The notes under the pieces are model-generated. The model worked only from the letters and a program-made list of their open reading frames with translations, had not been told where the DNA came from and made no database searches. A stretch of 64,000 nucleotides of DNA, taken from NCBI GenBank assembly GCA_963794605.1, contig CAWCEN010000002.1, forward strand, positions 1 through 64,000, written 5' to 3'. Position numbers and translations under genes: made by a program. Source of the DNA: VAXT01 sp963794605 (lineage in GTDB: Bacteria; Actinomycetota; Thermoleophilia; Gaiellales; Gaiellaceae). Below, piece by piece: positions 25,178 through 34,066 of the stretch; the first letter of the stretch is position 1, and every line of letters starts with the position of its first letter.

Positions 25178-25771
25178 TTGAGCAGCCCGTCGCATTCCGC
25201 GCACGAAGTCGTCCTCGTTCGGCACGGCGAGACCGAGTGGTCGCGTAGCGGGCGGCACACCGGGCGCACCGATGTCCCGTTGACCGAGCACGGCCGCGAG
25301 CAGGCGGAGGCCGTGGGCGCCGCGCTCCGGAACCGCCACTTCGCACTCGTCCTGACGAGCCCCCTCGGGCGCGCGCTCGAGACGTGCCGCCTCGCCGGCT
25401 TCGGCGATCGAGCGGTGCAGCGGGACGAGCTGATGGAGTGGGACTACGGCGCGTACGAGGGCCGTACAACTGCGGCGATCCGCGACGAGCGGCCGGGCTG
25501 GACGCTCTGGAATGACGGCGTGCCCGAGGGCGAGACGGTCGAGCAGGTCGGCGCGCGAGTCGACCGTGTGCTCGCAGACGTGCGCTCCCTCGACGGCGAA
25601 GCCCTGCTCTTCGCGCACGGGCACGTGCTTCGCGTCCTTACCGCCCGCTGGCTGGGTCTGGAGCCCGACGCGGGCCGCCTGTTCGCACTCGACCCAGGCG
25701 CCCTCAGCACTCTCGCGTACGAGCGCGAGACGTCGGTCATCCGGCTCTGGAACGAAGCCGTCGCGGACTGA
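25178..25771 (+). CDS. Histidine phosphatase (phosphoglycerate-mutase-like)
   Basis: 197 residues from TTG. The catalytic motif LVRHGETEWS (phospho-His), Arg in SPLGRALETC, Glu in MEWDYGAYEG and the second His in LLFAHGHVLRVLTARWLG are all present. Members are broad phosphatases or phosphoglycerate mutases; the short form and EWDYGxYEG motif fit the phosphatase branch better. It appears to be transcribed alone, with a T-tailed hairpin after it. Confidence 0.88.
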   Translation: MSSPSHSAHEVVLVRHGETEWSRSGRHTGRTDVPLTEHGREQAEAVGAALRNRHFALVLTSPLGRALETCRLAGFGDRAVQRDELMEWDYGAYEGRTTAAIRDERPGWTLWNDGVPEGETVEQVGARVDRVLADVRSLDGEALLFAHGHVLRVLTARWLGLEPDAGRLFALDPGALSTLAYERETSVIRLWNEAVAD

Positions 25772-25775
25772 AGCA

Positions 25776-25806
25776 ACGCCGCCGTTTCAGCGGGCGTATT
25801 TTTAGC
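25776..25806 (+). terminator. Probable terminator after the histidine phosphatase gene
   Basis: Partial stem ACGCCGC / GCGGGCGT followed by ATTTTTA, shortly after the stop at 25771. Short stem, clear T-run. Confidence 0.5.
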
Positions 25807-25869
25807 ATTGAATGTTCGCGGAGATATTCGCTTGCTTTTCCTGACAGCGTGGACTACTCTTGTCGTTCT

Positions 25870-26010
25870 ATGACGCTCGGTACATACATCAACTCGCTCG
25901 GCGCTCCGTGCATGGCGGCGACGGCTACCCGGACCCTCGGTCAGCAGCTCGTCGGTCACGACGCCGCGTTCGGTGCGGGGACGGCTCTCGTTTGGAGGTG
26001 CTCAGGCTAG
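25870..26010 (+). CDS. Candidate small ORF, 46 residues
   Basis: Starts MTLGTYINSLGAPCMA and ends LVWRCSG, with two cysteines and a Gly/Ala-rich middle. No Shine-Dalgarno is obvious and the composition is less GC-rich than in neighbours just before the start. First of a run of tiny ORFs in the 466-bp stretch 25772-26237. Not a known family; coding is uncertain. Confidence 0.35.
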   Translation: MTLGTYINSLGAPCMAATATRTLGQQLVGHDAAFGAGTALVWRCSG

Positions 26011-26022
26011 GACTTCAGCCAC

Positions 26023-26142
26023 ATGGCAGCTCCATGCGAGGGCGACCGAAAGGTCGCCTTCGTCGTTCCCGGACTCGGACTAGTCCCGAAGGGAGGTGAT
26101 CAGCTGGACGCAGAAGTCGGAAAATTGAGGCACGTCCAATAG
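26023..26142 (+). CDS. Candidate small ORF, 39 residues
   Basis: Starts MAAPCEGDRKVAFVV and ends in KLRHVQ. It contains the hairpin GGCGACC-GAAA-GGTCGCC (26039-26056) and, near its end, AAGGGAGGTGATC, which is close to a full complement of the 16S rRNA 3' end. The region may instead be a structured leader or small RNA. The stop touches the next tiny ORF. Uncertain. Confidence 0.3.
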   Translation: MAAPCEGDRKVAFVVPGLGLVPKGGDQLDAEVGKLRHVQ

Positions 26143-26220
26143 ATGGCGAATTGTCGTGAGGAATTACGCACGCAAAGCGTTTGTCCCTGCTTCGATTCGC
26201 CGGTTGAAATCTTCGAATGA
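26143..26220 (+). CDS. Candidate small ORF, 25 residues
   Basis: Starts MANCREELR, contains VCPCFDSP and ends EIFE. Three cysteines in 25 residues. Its ATG begins right after the TAG of the preceding ORF. There is no proof of translation. Confidence 0.25.
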   Translation: MANCREELRTQSVCPCFDSPVEIFE

Positions 26221-26237
26221 GCCCGAGAGGAGGAACG

Positions 26238-26417
26238 ATGCTCTACCAGGACAACTACGGACGTCACCTGCTCGCGCAGGAGTACGCCGACCGCCTGGCC
26301 CAGGACTACGGCCGGTTGGGCTGGCGAGACGCGCGGCGTCGCGCCAATGACCTGGCACGCCTCCTGAGCCGACGTCGCCGGCGCCGGCTTGTCAGGCAGC
26401 GGGCGTACTCGGCGTGA
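26238..26417 (+). CDS. Small basic protein, 59 residues, function unknown
   Basis: ATG at 26238 is preceded by GAGAGGAGGAACG, a strong ribosome-binding site, so this start is preferred over ATG at 26217. The N-terminal half (MLYQDNYGRHLLAQEYADRL) is helical and acidic/aromatic; the C-terminus is extremely arginine-rich (SRRRRRRLVRQR). It ends just before a strong hairpin at 26436-26485. It could bind nucleic acid, but that is only from charge. Confidence 0.6.
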   Translation: MLYQDNYGRHLLAQEYADRLAQDYGRLGWRDARRRANDLARLLSRRRRRRLVRQRAYSA

Positions 26418-26435
26418 TGGTCACTCCATTCGTGC

Positions 26436-26490
26436 AGCGCGCGCCCGGATCGACGAGCATCGGCTCTCGACTCCGGGCGCGTGCTTTTGC
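26436..26490 (+). terminator. Terminator after the small basic protein gene
   Basis: Stem CGCGCCCGGA (26440-26449) with TCCGGGCGCG (26472-26481), an inner GAGC/GCTC pairing in the loop, and a TGCTTTTGCT tail. Ends the run of small ORFs. Confidence 0.75.
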
Positions 26491-26547
26491 TCCTGAACGC
26501 CGACCCGACGGCGCCCGGCGCCGGGCTGGGTTCCGAGGCTGGATACG

Positions 26548-26892
26548 TTGAGCGTCGTGGAAGAGGAGGTCATCCCTGTCTTGTACGTCGAGGACGCGGC
26601 TCGTTCTGTTGCCTGGTACGAGCGCCTGGGCTTCCGCAAGGAGTGGGAGCACCAGTTCGAGCCCGGTTTCCCGCTGTTCGTCTCGGTCGTACGTGGACGC
26701 GTTCGGCTCTACCTCTCCGAGCACAAGGGTGATGCTCGACCGAACACGCTCATCCATCTGAACCTCAATGACATCGACGCCGTCTCGGCCGAATTCGGGA
26801 TCCCGGTGGACGAGGAAGGCCTTGCCGGGCGAGAATGCGACCTCGAAGACCTGGACGGCAACCGACTCCGAGTGGCAACGCCCCGCCTGTAG
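26548..26892 (+). CDS. VOC-superfamily (glyoxalase/bleomycin-resistance-type) protein
   Basis: 114 residues from TTG. The paired beta-alpha-beta-beta-beta modules are recognisable: VIPVLYVEDAARSVAWYERL with FRKEWEHQFEP, and LIHLNLNDIDAVSAEFGIPV with CDLEDLDGNRLRVATP. The closing DxDGNxLR motif supplies the last metal-side acidic residue in many members. Members act as thiol transferases, epoxide or drug-binding proteins; the function here cannot be chosen. It is followed by a palindromic repeat. Confidence 0.8.
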   Translation: MSVVEEEVIPVLYVEDAARSVAWYERLGFRKEWEHQFEPGFPLFVSVVRGRVRLYLSEHKGDARPNTLIHLNLNDIDAVSAEFGIPVDEEGLAGRECDLEDLDGNRLRVATPRL

Positions 26893-26916
26893 CTCGACCC
26901 CCTCCTCGAGCGCCCC

Positions 26917-26975
26917 GGGGTCAGACCCCGCTCCGAAAGTGTGACGATTTCCCCACAGGCGCGTCGAACCACGCG
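26917..26975. repeat. GGGGTCAGACCCC palindrome with downstream conserved tail
   Basis: GGGGTCAGACCCC at 26917-26929 followed by CCGAAAGTGTGACG (26932-26945) and CCACAGGCGCGTC (26953-26965). The same three blocks in the same order occur at 62538-62614, so this is a longer element than the palindrome alone. Confidence 0.7.
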
Positions 26976-27027
26976 GTCATGCCGCGCGCAGGTGCAGCAG
27001 AAGCCGGGCTCCGCCTGAGCGAGACGG

Positions 27028-27300
<273 letters not shown>

Positions 27301-27313
27301 GTCGCCAGCCTAG

Positions 27314-28801
27314 CTAGCCGACCAGTTCGAGCAGAGCGGCCAGCTCCCGGCGGTGCTGCTCGCTGTCGAACGAGCGCGTCGGATGTGGCGGCAGCGCGGC
27401 CTCGATCAGCCGGCTGGCAGAGCGGATGTAGACGGCTGGATGGATCTCTGCGTCGCGGTTCATCTCGACGGCGACGGCGATCGCGTTCGGGCCCGTCTCG
27501 TCGACGAACCCTTCGAGCGGCACGATGCCCTCGTCGCGGATCTCGCCGTCAAAGCTCACGACACGCGCCAGGTATCCCTTCTGCACCCAGAGCTCGGGTG
27601 CGACCGCGAGCTCGCGAAGCAGGTACGGCAACACCTCGTCACGGTCGAGAAGGGGGCGCTCGAGGCGCTTGCCGAACCGCGTCTCGGCGATGTGTCGGGC
27701 CAGAACGCGCGCGTTGTAGCGGAACCCGTTGACCGAGGTCGAGTTGCTTCCCAGGCCCTGCTTGCGCAATCCCGAATAGCCCTGCGACGCATTGCCCGCG
27801 AAGTAGATGCCCGGCACGGAGATGCTCTCGAAGTACCGCGTCAGCGCGGGGATCCGTCCGTCCGAGACGGTGGCGAGCCCGAGCGCAGGCAGGTCCCTGA
27901 GCGGCGTGCGGAATCCGGTGGCGATCAGCACGTCGTCGACCTCGAAGAAAAGCTCTCCGGGCCACGTCGTCCCGCGCGCGGCGACGCGGAAACCGCCCTG
28001 GTGGCGCTCGATGCGCTCGATCGTGGCGTCGACGACGTAGGCGCTGGCGCCGCCGCGCGCGTACTCGTCGAGCGGCTGCAGGTAGCGGGCCCGCACCGGT
28101 GAGCGGCCGATCTGCGCAGTGTCGACGGGCCTCGGCGAGGCGAGGACGATCCGAGCGGCCCAGGCGAGCAGCCCGCTCGCCACCTCGAACCCGGAGTTGC
28201 GCTTGCCGACGATGAAGACGCTCCGCCCCTGGTACTGCTGCGGGTCGCCGGTGTCGACGTAGTGCGCCGCGTGCTCGACGCCCGGGATCGGCGCCTTCCA
28301 CGGCTCGGTGACGCCGATCGCGAACACAACCGCGCGGCACCCGTACTCGCCGTCGGACGTGACCAGCACGAAGCCGTCCTCCTCGCGTCGCGTCGACTCC
28401 CACCGGCAGCCGTAGCGGATCTCCAGCCGTGCGCGCTCCGCAAACGCCACCAACCCCGCCTGCATCTCCTCGCGCGAGGGCACGTCGAACGTCCGGTCCA
28501 TCAGCTCCGGAACGAGCGCGCGGCACTCCGGTTCCTCCGCGAGCAGGCTGTTGTGGTCGAACCACTCGTACTCGCGGGTCCCGCGCTCGAAGGGCGCGTC
28601 GGGCTTCGTCCACGTGATCAGGCGCTCGTAGACGGGGAAGCGCTGGAACATCCCGCCGGGGGAATCGTCCGCCGACAGCACCGCGTGGCGAATGCCGAGC
28701 GACCGCAGCTCGTAGCTGGTTTGGAGCCCGCCGGGACCGCTTCCGACGACGACGACGTCGTAGTCGCCCGGCGGGAACGGACGGTCGTCTACTGACGCCA
28801 T
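27314..28801 (-). CDS. Flavin-containing monooxygenase-like FAD/NAD(P) oxidoreductase
   Basis: 495 residues. The N-terminal FAD motif is VVVVGSGPGGLQTSYELRSL; a second Rossmann motif, SVFIVGKRNSGFEVASGLL, is for NADP; and ATGFRTPL is the usual C-terminal hinge. The order resembles flavin monooxygenases and YpdA/trxB-like bacillithiol reductases. The substrate is unknown. Its start overlaps the end of the cNMP-domain gene upstream by 13 bp, which argues for joint regulation. Confidence 0.85.
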   Translation of the reverse strand: MASVDDRPFPPGDYDVVVVGSGPGGLQTSYELRSLGIRHAVLSADDSPGGMFQRFPVYERLITWTKPDAPFERGTREYEWFDHNSLLAEEPECRALVPELMDRTFDVPSREEMQAGLVAFAERARLEIRYGCRWESTRREEDGFVLVTSDGEYGCRAVVFAIGVTEPWKAPIPGVEHAAHYVDTGDPQQYQGRSVFIVGKRNSGFEVASGLLAWAARIVLASPRPVDTAQIGRSPVRARYLQPLDEYARGGASAYVVDATIERIERHQGGFRVAARGTTWPGELFFEVDDVLIATGFRTPLRDLPALGLATVSDGRIPALTRYFESISVPGIYFAGNASQGYSGLRKQGLGSNSTSVNGFRYNARVLARHIAETRFGKRLERPLLDRDEVLPYLLRELAVAPELWVQKGYLARVVSFDGEIRDEGIVPLEGFVDETGPNAIAVAVEMNRDAEIHPAVYIRSASRLIEAALPPHPTRSFDSEQHRRELAALLELVG

Positions 28802-29211
28802 TCGAGCGCGTTCCGCAACCGGTCAGCCTCCGCCTGGAGCAGGCGGTAGAGGAACCGCGGGCGCGCGAGCAAGAACGGCTCGAAATCAGGCCCCTGCACG
28901 ACCGCGCAGCGCAGGAGGGTCGTTGCGACGACATCCGCAGTCGGAGTTCCGCCGGTCAACAAGGACGTCTCGCCGAAGAAGTCGCCAGGCCCGAGCGTCC
29001 AGCGGGGCTCCCCATCGACCTGAATCGATGCGTTGCCCTCGAGGATGACGAAGAACCCGCTCCCGCTCAGCCCTTGGCGCAGCACGCGCTGGCCCTCCGC
29101 GAACATCTCCTCGTCGACCGTGTGCGCGACCGCCTCCAGCTCCGGCCGCGTGAAGTCCGCGAACAAGGTCAGCCTGCCGAGGGTCTCCACGAGCTCCGAG
29201 CGGCCGTTCAT
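28789..29211 (-). CDS. Cyclic-nucleotide-binding-domain protein without output domain
   Basis: 140 residues, almost wholly one CRP-like beta-roll: LTLFADFTRPELEAVAHTVD, EGNASIQVDGEPRWTLGPGD and FGETSLLTGGTPTADVVATT, then a C-terminal helix. The phosphate-binding cassette normally reads RxAxV; here the Arg position is Pro/Thr (GTPTADV), so cAMP binding may be lost or altered. There is no DNA-binding part. Its coding sequence overlaps the following monooxygenase gene by 13 bp, so it may control that enzyme at the protein level; this is inference. Confidence 0.82.
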   Translation of the reverse strand: MNGRSELVETLGRLTLFADFTRPELEAVAHTVDEEMFAEGQRVLRQGLSGSGFFVILEGNASIQVDGEPRWTLGPGDFFGETSLLTGGTPTADVVATTLLRCAVVQGPDFEPFLLARPRFLYRLLQAEADRLRNALEWRQ

Positions 29212-29273
29212 CGACCGACCACCGTACTAGGCTCGCCCCGTCCCCTGCCACCAGCGAGTGAAAGGAGCTCCAG

Positions 29274-29762
29274 ATGAAAGGGCGACTCCCGACCGTCCTC
29301 TCCGCGACCGCTCTGCTGATCGCCCTCGCGTCGCTGACGCCCGTCGGCCAGGCCGCGCGCGACAAGATCACGCCGAGGGCGCGCTTCGCGCTGAACTCCG
29401 ACCGGGTCGACGGCATCCACGCCTCGCGCCTGCCCAAGGCCGGGCGCCTGCTCGCCCTCGGGACGACGAAGAAGTTCCCGCCGTCCGTCTTCACCGGCCT
29501 CAGCGGCCTCGAGCTCGTGAACGCTGTGAGCGCCCAGGACTCTTCCAGCCCGAAGGTCCTCCTCGTCAACTGCCCCGTCGGCAAGCGGGTCGTCGGAGCC
29601 GGCGTGCGTGTGACCGGCGCGGCCGCGAACACCGGCGACATCGTGGTCAACGAGTCCTACGCGAGCTCGGCCACGCAGTGGACGGTCCGGGCGATCGAGG
29701 GCACCGCTGTGGGCACGAGCTGGATGCTGACGGCGCAGGCCTCCTGCGTGGCGGGCACGTAG
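29274..29762 (+). CDS. Exported surface protein with GIxASRxPKxGRLxxLG lead
   Basis: 162 residues with GTGAAAGGAGCTCCAG before the ATG. Signal peptide (residues 1-23, GQAA cut region), then the lead GIHASRLPKAGRLLALG shared with the collagen-like protein at 15516-16202, followed by KKFPPSVF. Instead of collagen triplets, a ~105-residue beta-rich domain with two cysteines follows (LLVNCPVGKRVVGAGVR ... AQASCVAGT). Likely secreted or wall-associated; function unknown. Confidence 0.75.
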   Translation: MKGRLPTVLSATALLIALASLTPVGQAARDKITPRARFALNSDRVDGIHASRLPKAGRLLALGTTKKFPPSVFTGLSGLELVNAVSAQDSSSPKVLLVNCPVGKRVVGAGVRVTGAAANTGDIVVNESYASSATQWTVRAIEGTAVGTSWMLTAQASCVAGT

Positions 29763-29802
29763 CGGACTAGTGCGCGCGCGAGCCGAGTCCTAGACTCGAA
29801 TC

Positions 29803-32800
29803 GTGCAAATCTGCCCGAATTGCGGCGAGGAAAACCCTCCTCGCTTTCGCCTGTGCGGTTTTTGCGGAACCGAGCTCGCCCCCGAGATCGCCCAGGAGAC
29901 GCGGAAAACGGTCACGATCGTCTTCTCCGACCTCAAGGGTTCAACGAATCTCGGCGAGGCGCTCGACTCCGAATCGCTGCGAGAAGTCATGTCGCGTTAC
30001 TTCGACGAGATGCGCGAGGTCCTCGAGCAGCACGGCGGGCGGGTCGAGAAGTACATCGGCGACGCGATCATGGCCGTCTTCGGCCTGCCCCGGTTGCATG
30101 AGGACGACGCACTGCGTGCCGTGCGGGCTGCGCTCGCGATGCAGGAGGCGCTGCGCGGGCTGAACGCCGAGCTCGAGGAGCGCTGGGGCGTCCAGCTCGA
30201 GAACCGCACCGGAGTGAACACGGGAGAGGTAATCGCCGGTGACGCAACCAGCGGTCAGCGGCTCGTGACCGGGGACGCGGTCAACACCGCCGCCCGGCTG
30301 GAGCAGGCGGCTCCGGCGCTCGAGATCCTCGTCGGGGAGCCGACCTACCGGCTCGTCAGCCATGCGGTCGAGGTCGAGCCGGTCGAGCCGCTTCCGCTGA
30401 AAGGCAAGGCCGAGCCCGTGCCCGCCTATCGCCTGCTCGCGGCGAAGGACGCCGTGGACACGGTGGCGCGCCGCCACGACCGACCGCTGGTCGGACGGGA
30501 CTCGGAGCTCGCGCAACTCCAGGCCGAGCTCGCCCTCGCCACGGCCTCGCGCTCGGGTCGGCTCGTGACGATCCTCGCGGACGCGGGCGTCGGCAAGTCG
30601 AGGCTGATCGAGGAGTTCGAACAGTCGGCCGAGGCCCGCGTGTACTCGGGCCGCTGCCTGCCTTACGGGCGCGGTCAAACGTACTGGCCAGTCGGCGAAA
30701 TCTTCCGCCAGGCGGCGGCGATTCCCGACGACGACTCGCCCGAGCAGGCCGTCACCCGCCTCTCGAAGCTCTTCTCGGACTCCCCGGAGATCACCGATCG
30801 TGTGGCTTCGGCGATCGGTCTGACCTCAGTCCAATACCCGCCGGAAGAGCTCTTCTGGGGCATCCGAAAGGCATTGGAGGCCCTCGCCGCGGACGGGCCG
30901 CTCGTCGCCGTCTTCGAGGACATCCACTGGGCCGAGTCGACTCTCATCGAGCTGATCGAGCACCTCGTCGCAACCGTCACCGAGTCGCCACTCGTAGTGC
31001 TGTGCGCCTCGCGCCCGGATCTGCTGGAGCAGCGTCCGGGCTGGGAGGCGCACGAGCTGATCAGGCTCGAACCGCTCTCCGAGGACGAGAGCCAGCGCGT
31101 GATCGAGAACGTCCTCGGAGCCGACGTCGCGGCCAAGATCAGCGGCCGGATCATCGAAGCCGCCGAGGGCAACCCGCTGTTCGTCGAGCAGTTGCTCTCG
31201 ATGCTGATCGACGACGGCACGCTGCGGGAGGTCGACGGAAGCTGGGTGACGGAAGGCGATCTGAGCGACCTGGCGATCCCCGACACGATCAACGCGTTGC
31301 TCGCGACGAGGCTCGACCAGCTCACCCAGGAGCAGCGCGCCGTGATCGAGCCGGCCTCGGTCATCGGGCACATCTTCGAGCAGGCTGCCTTGAAGGTGCT
31401 CGTCGAGGACGCGGTGCGCGACGATCTCGAGGCGCTCCTGTCGGGTCTCGTCGACAAACAGCTCGTCAAGCACGAGCCGACGGTCGATGAAGGGCCAAAG
31501 TTCCGCTTCCACCACATCCTCATCCGCGACGCTGCCTACAACGGCATCCTCAAGCGCGCCCGAGCCACGCTGCACGAGCGCTTCGCTGACTGGGGAGAGC
31601 GAGTCAACCGGGAGCGCGACCGCGAGACGGAGTACGAGGAATTGCTCGGCTACCACCTCGAGCAGGCGCACGAATACCTCGCGGGACTCGGTCCCCTCGA
31701 CGCGCACGGACGGGAGCTCGGCGAACGGTCCGCTGTCCACCTCTCGTCGGCTGGGGAGCGCGCGTTCGCGCGGGCCGACATGCCCGCGGCCGCAAACCTC
31801 CTGCGGCGAGCCGTCACGCTCCTGGCCGACGACGATCGCCGTCGGCTCGAGCTACTCCCCGACCTCGGCGAGGCTCTGATGGAGACCGGCGAGTTCGCCT
31901 GGGCAGAGATGTTCCTCGACGACGCCGTCGAGGCGGCCGCGGCGACCGGCGATGCCCGGCTCGAGGCAGGTGCAGTCCTGACGCGCCTGCTCGTGCGTCA
32001 CCCAACGGCGGAGGACCTCGACGCCTGGCGCCAGGAGGTGGAACGCGAGGCGAATCGCGCCATCGAGAGACTCGAGGGCGACGAGTCGGCCCACGCCGAG
32101 CTCGCCAAGGCCTGGCGCTTGCTCGGTTTCGTCCACGGAACCGTGCTGCGGTACGGAGAGGCCGCCGAGGCGGTGCAGCGCGCAACGGAGCACGCGCGGC
32201 TCGCCGGCGACACGCGTCAGGAGGCGAGGAGCGCATCGGCCTACACGCTCGCCGCGCTGCACGGGCCGACGCCGGTTCCCGAGGCGATCGCCCGCTCGGA
32301 GCGATTGCTCGCACAGGGCCTGGCCACGAGGCAGGCCGAGGGGCTCGTGCTGTGCGTGCTCGCGCACCTGCGCGCGATGCAGGGCGACTTCGAGGAGGCT
32401 CGAGAGCTCTACACGCGGGCACGCGCGCTGCTCGAGGAGCTCGGAGTCGCCGTCGTCGCAGCCTGGACGTCCCTGGAATCGAGCGCGGTCGAAATGCTGG
32501 CGGGAGAGCCCGCCCGTGCCGAGGAGCGCCTACGCCCGGACTACGAGACCCTGACGAACATGGGCGAGAAGTTCTTCCTACCGCTGCTGACGGCCCTCCT
32601 CGCCCGGTCCGTCCTGGCTCAGGGACGTCCGGACGAGGCCGCCGAGATCGCGGGCACGGCGATCGAGCTCGCGGCGGCGGACGACATCGAGCCGCAGGCG
32701 CTCTCGCGGGGAGTTCGCGCGAGGATCCTCGCCTCGGAGGGGAAGCTCGAAGAGGCCGAGCAACTGGCGCGCGAAGCGGTCGAGCTCATGCGCAAGACGG

Positions 32801-33006
32801 ACGCGCCCGTCAAGCAGGGCGACGCGCTCCTCGACCTGGCCGAGGTTCTCGTCAAGAGCGGTCAGACACGCGCAGCCCAGGCCGTGATCGAGGAATCGAA
32901 GCTGCTCTACGAGAGCAAGCAGAGCACCGTGGCGCATGCGCGCGCGGCCGCGCTCCTCGCGGGACTGGAGCCCACGGGGAGCGCGTCCGGTTCGTTAGTC
33001 GATTAG
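29803..33006 (+). CDS. Adenylate/guanylate cyclase-like regulator with ATPase and TPR domains
   Basis: 1067 residues from GTG. In order: zinc ribbon (CPNCGEENPP ... CGFCGTEL, residues 3-28); class III nucleotide cyclase domain (VTIVFSDLKGSTNLGEAL, VEKYIGDAIMAVFG, TGDAVNTAARLEQ, residues ~40-200); STAND/AAA ATPase with Walker A DAGVGKSRL and Walker B VAVFEDIHW (residues ~230-500); then tetratricopeptide-type helices to the C-terminus. The first cyclase metal Asp (FSDLKGS) and second (GDAIMA) are both present, so synthesis of cAMP is plausible. This architecture is common in high-GC actinobacteria. Signal and target are unknown. The stop overlaps the stop region of the convergent gene by four bases. 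Confidence 0.88.
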   Translation: MQICPNCGEENPPRFRLCGFCGTELAPEIAQETRKTVTIVFSDLKGSTNLGEALDSESLREVMSRYFDEMREVLEQHGGRVEKYIGDAIMAVFGLPRLHEDDALRAVRAALAMQEALRGLNAELEERWGVQLENRTGVNTGEVIAGDATSGQRLVTGDAVNTAARLEQAAPALEILVGEPTYRLVSHAVEVEPVEPLPLKGKAEPVPAYRLLAAKDAVDTVARRHDRPLVGRDSELAQLQAELALATASRSGRLVTILADAGVGKSRLIEEFEQSAEARVYSGRCLPYGRGQTYWPVGEIFRQAAAIPDDDSPEQAVTRLSKLFSDSPEITDRVASAIGLTSVQYPPEELFWGIRKALEALAADGPLVAVFEDIHWAESTLIELIEHLVATVTESPLVVLCASRPDLLEQRPGWEAHELIRLEPLSEDESQRVIENVLGADVAAKISGRIIEAAEGNPLFVEQLLSMLIDDGTLREVDGSWVTEGDLSDLAIPDTINALLATRLDQLTQEQRAVIEPASVIGHIFEQAALKVLVEDAVRDDLEALLSGLVDKQLVKHEPTVDEGPKFRFHHILIRDAAYNGILKRARATLHERFADWGERVNRERDRETEYEELLGYHLEQAHEYLAGLGPLDAHGRELGERSAVHLSSAGERAFARADMPAAANLLRRAVTLLADDDRRRLELLPDLGEALMETGEFAWAEMFLDDAVEAAAATGDARLEAGAVLTRLLVRHPTAEDLDAWRQEVEREANRAIERLEGDESAHAELAKAWRLLGFVHGTVLRYGEAAEAVQRATEHARLAGDTRQEARSASAYTLAALHGPTPVPEAIARSERLLAQGLATRQAEGLVLCVLAHLRAMQGDFEEARELYTRARALLEELGVAVVAAWTSLESSAVEMLAGEPARAEERLRPDYETLTNMGEKFFLPLLTALLARSVLAQGRPDEAAEIAGTAIELAAADDIEPQALSRGVRARILASEGKLEEAEQLAREAVELMRKTDAPVKQGDALLDLAEVLVKSGQTRAAQAVIEESKLLYESKQSTVAHARAAALLAGLEPTGSASGSLVD

Positions 33007-33884
33007 CCCGTCCAGCCGGGGTCGATCCCCGACCAGTTGACGAACCACGTCGCCGACTGCTGACGGAATTTCCTGTCGTACCAGCACGGGTCAGGCGTAG
33101 CGGCGTTCGAGTTGTCGCACTCCGGGACCACGAACTGCCCGACCGCACTCGTGAAGTTCAGGGTGTGGCTGCTCGTGTTCCTGAAAAGGATCTTCAGCTT
33201 GATCGGTTTCGTCGTCGGCACCAGCGCCGCCTCCGTGGTGACGATGTCCGTCAGGGGGTCGGGCCGCGACTGCTCGATGATCGTGATCGGCGTGCAGAGC
33301 TTGCCCGTCCCCGTCGGCGCGGTGGCCGTAGTCTCCGAGTCGCCCGAGCCTGCGACCGTCCCGACGCTGAAGTTTCCGCTGACGCAGTCGCCTGCCTTGT
33401 CGGGAGTCGTCGCCGGGTCGATCACATCGGTCTGCGTGTCCGGAGCCGGGATGCGGTTTGACCGCCCCGGGTTCCCCGGCCCCTCGTAAACGATCAGGGC
33501 CCCGCTCACAACCTGCGTGCCGACGTCGCCGTCGGAGTGCAGGCGAACGGTCTGCGTGACGACATCGTTGAAGCGCAATGTTCCCTTCGGGCACGTCACC
33601 ACAGTTCCGGCCTGCGTGCAGCCGCTCGGGTCGCTGGAAGCCAGCGTCCACCCGGCTGGAATCGTGATCTCGACCCGGGTGTGCGTGAAGTTGCGGTTGT
33701 CGTTGTCGTGCCACGAAGCCGTGTACAGCACGTGTCCGGTGGCATCGATGAAGCCCGGCTGCGCTGTCGAGCTGATCTGGTCGAAGGCCGGGTCGTCCGC
33801 GCGGCCGACCACGGCGAACATGCCCGCAGCGACGCTTGCGAGCAGTAACACGATTCCAATCCGCAGGGCACCACTCTTTCGCAC
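33003..33884 (-). CDS. Exported protein with DUF11-like beta-sandwich domains
   Basis: 293 residues from GTG at 33884, which has GAGGAGGTTTCAGA in front; the frame is open upstream to 33962 but has no signal character. The signal peptide is LRIGIVLLLASVAAGMFAVV. The mature part is Thr/Asp-rich with paired cysteines (GCTQAGTVVTCPKGTLRF) and reads as one or two immunoglobulin-like beta sandwiches of the surface-repeat type. Function unknown. Probably transcribed from the 180-bp region it shares with the kdp operon on the opposite strand. Confidence 0.7.
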   Translation of the reverse strand: MRKSGALRIGIVLLLASVAAGMFAVVGRADDPAFDQISSTAQPGFIDATGHVLYTASWHDNDNRNFTHTRVEITIPAGWTLASSDPSGCTQAGTVVTCPKGTLRFNDVVTQTVRLHSDGDVGTQVVSGALIVYEGPGNPGRSNRIPAPDTQTDVIDPATTPDKAGDCVSGNFSVGTVAGSGDSETTATAPTGTGKLCTPITIIEQSRPDPLTDIVTTEAALVPTTKPIKLKILFRNTSSHTLNFTSAVGQFVVPECDNSNAATPDPCWYDRKFRQQSATWFVNWSGIDPGWTG

Positions 33885-34066
33885 TCTGAAACCTCCTCGA
33901 TGGATCGCCACAGAAAAGCGCAAGAACCTGTGAGTTATGGCAGGAAAGACGGATTTGGTCAATGAGCCACCGGCCTATTAAGGCGGCGTCAAGAAGCGCA
34001 CCGTTCTCGTAGAGGTTCCGTCAAACCTCGGACGCGGTGCCCTCACGCGCGTGTAACAAGGAGGGC

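Noticed and set aside
26023..26142. Riboswitch or 6S-like RNA at the GAAA-capped hairpin
   Set aside because: Only one short hairpin is clear; I cannot match it to any known RNA family, so it is reported only as an open question.
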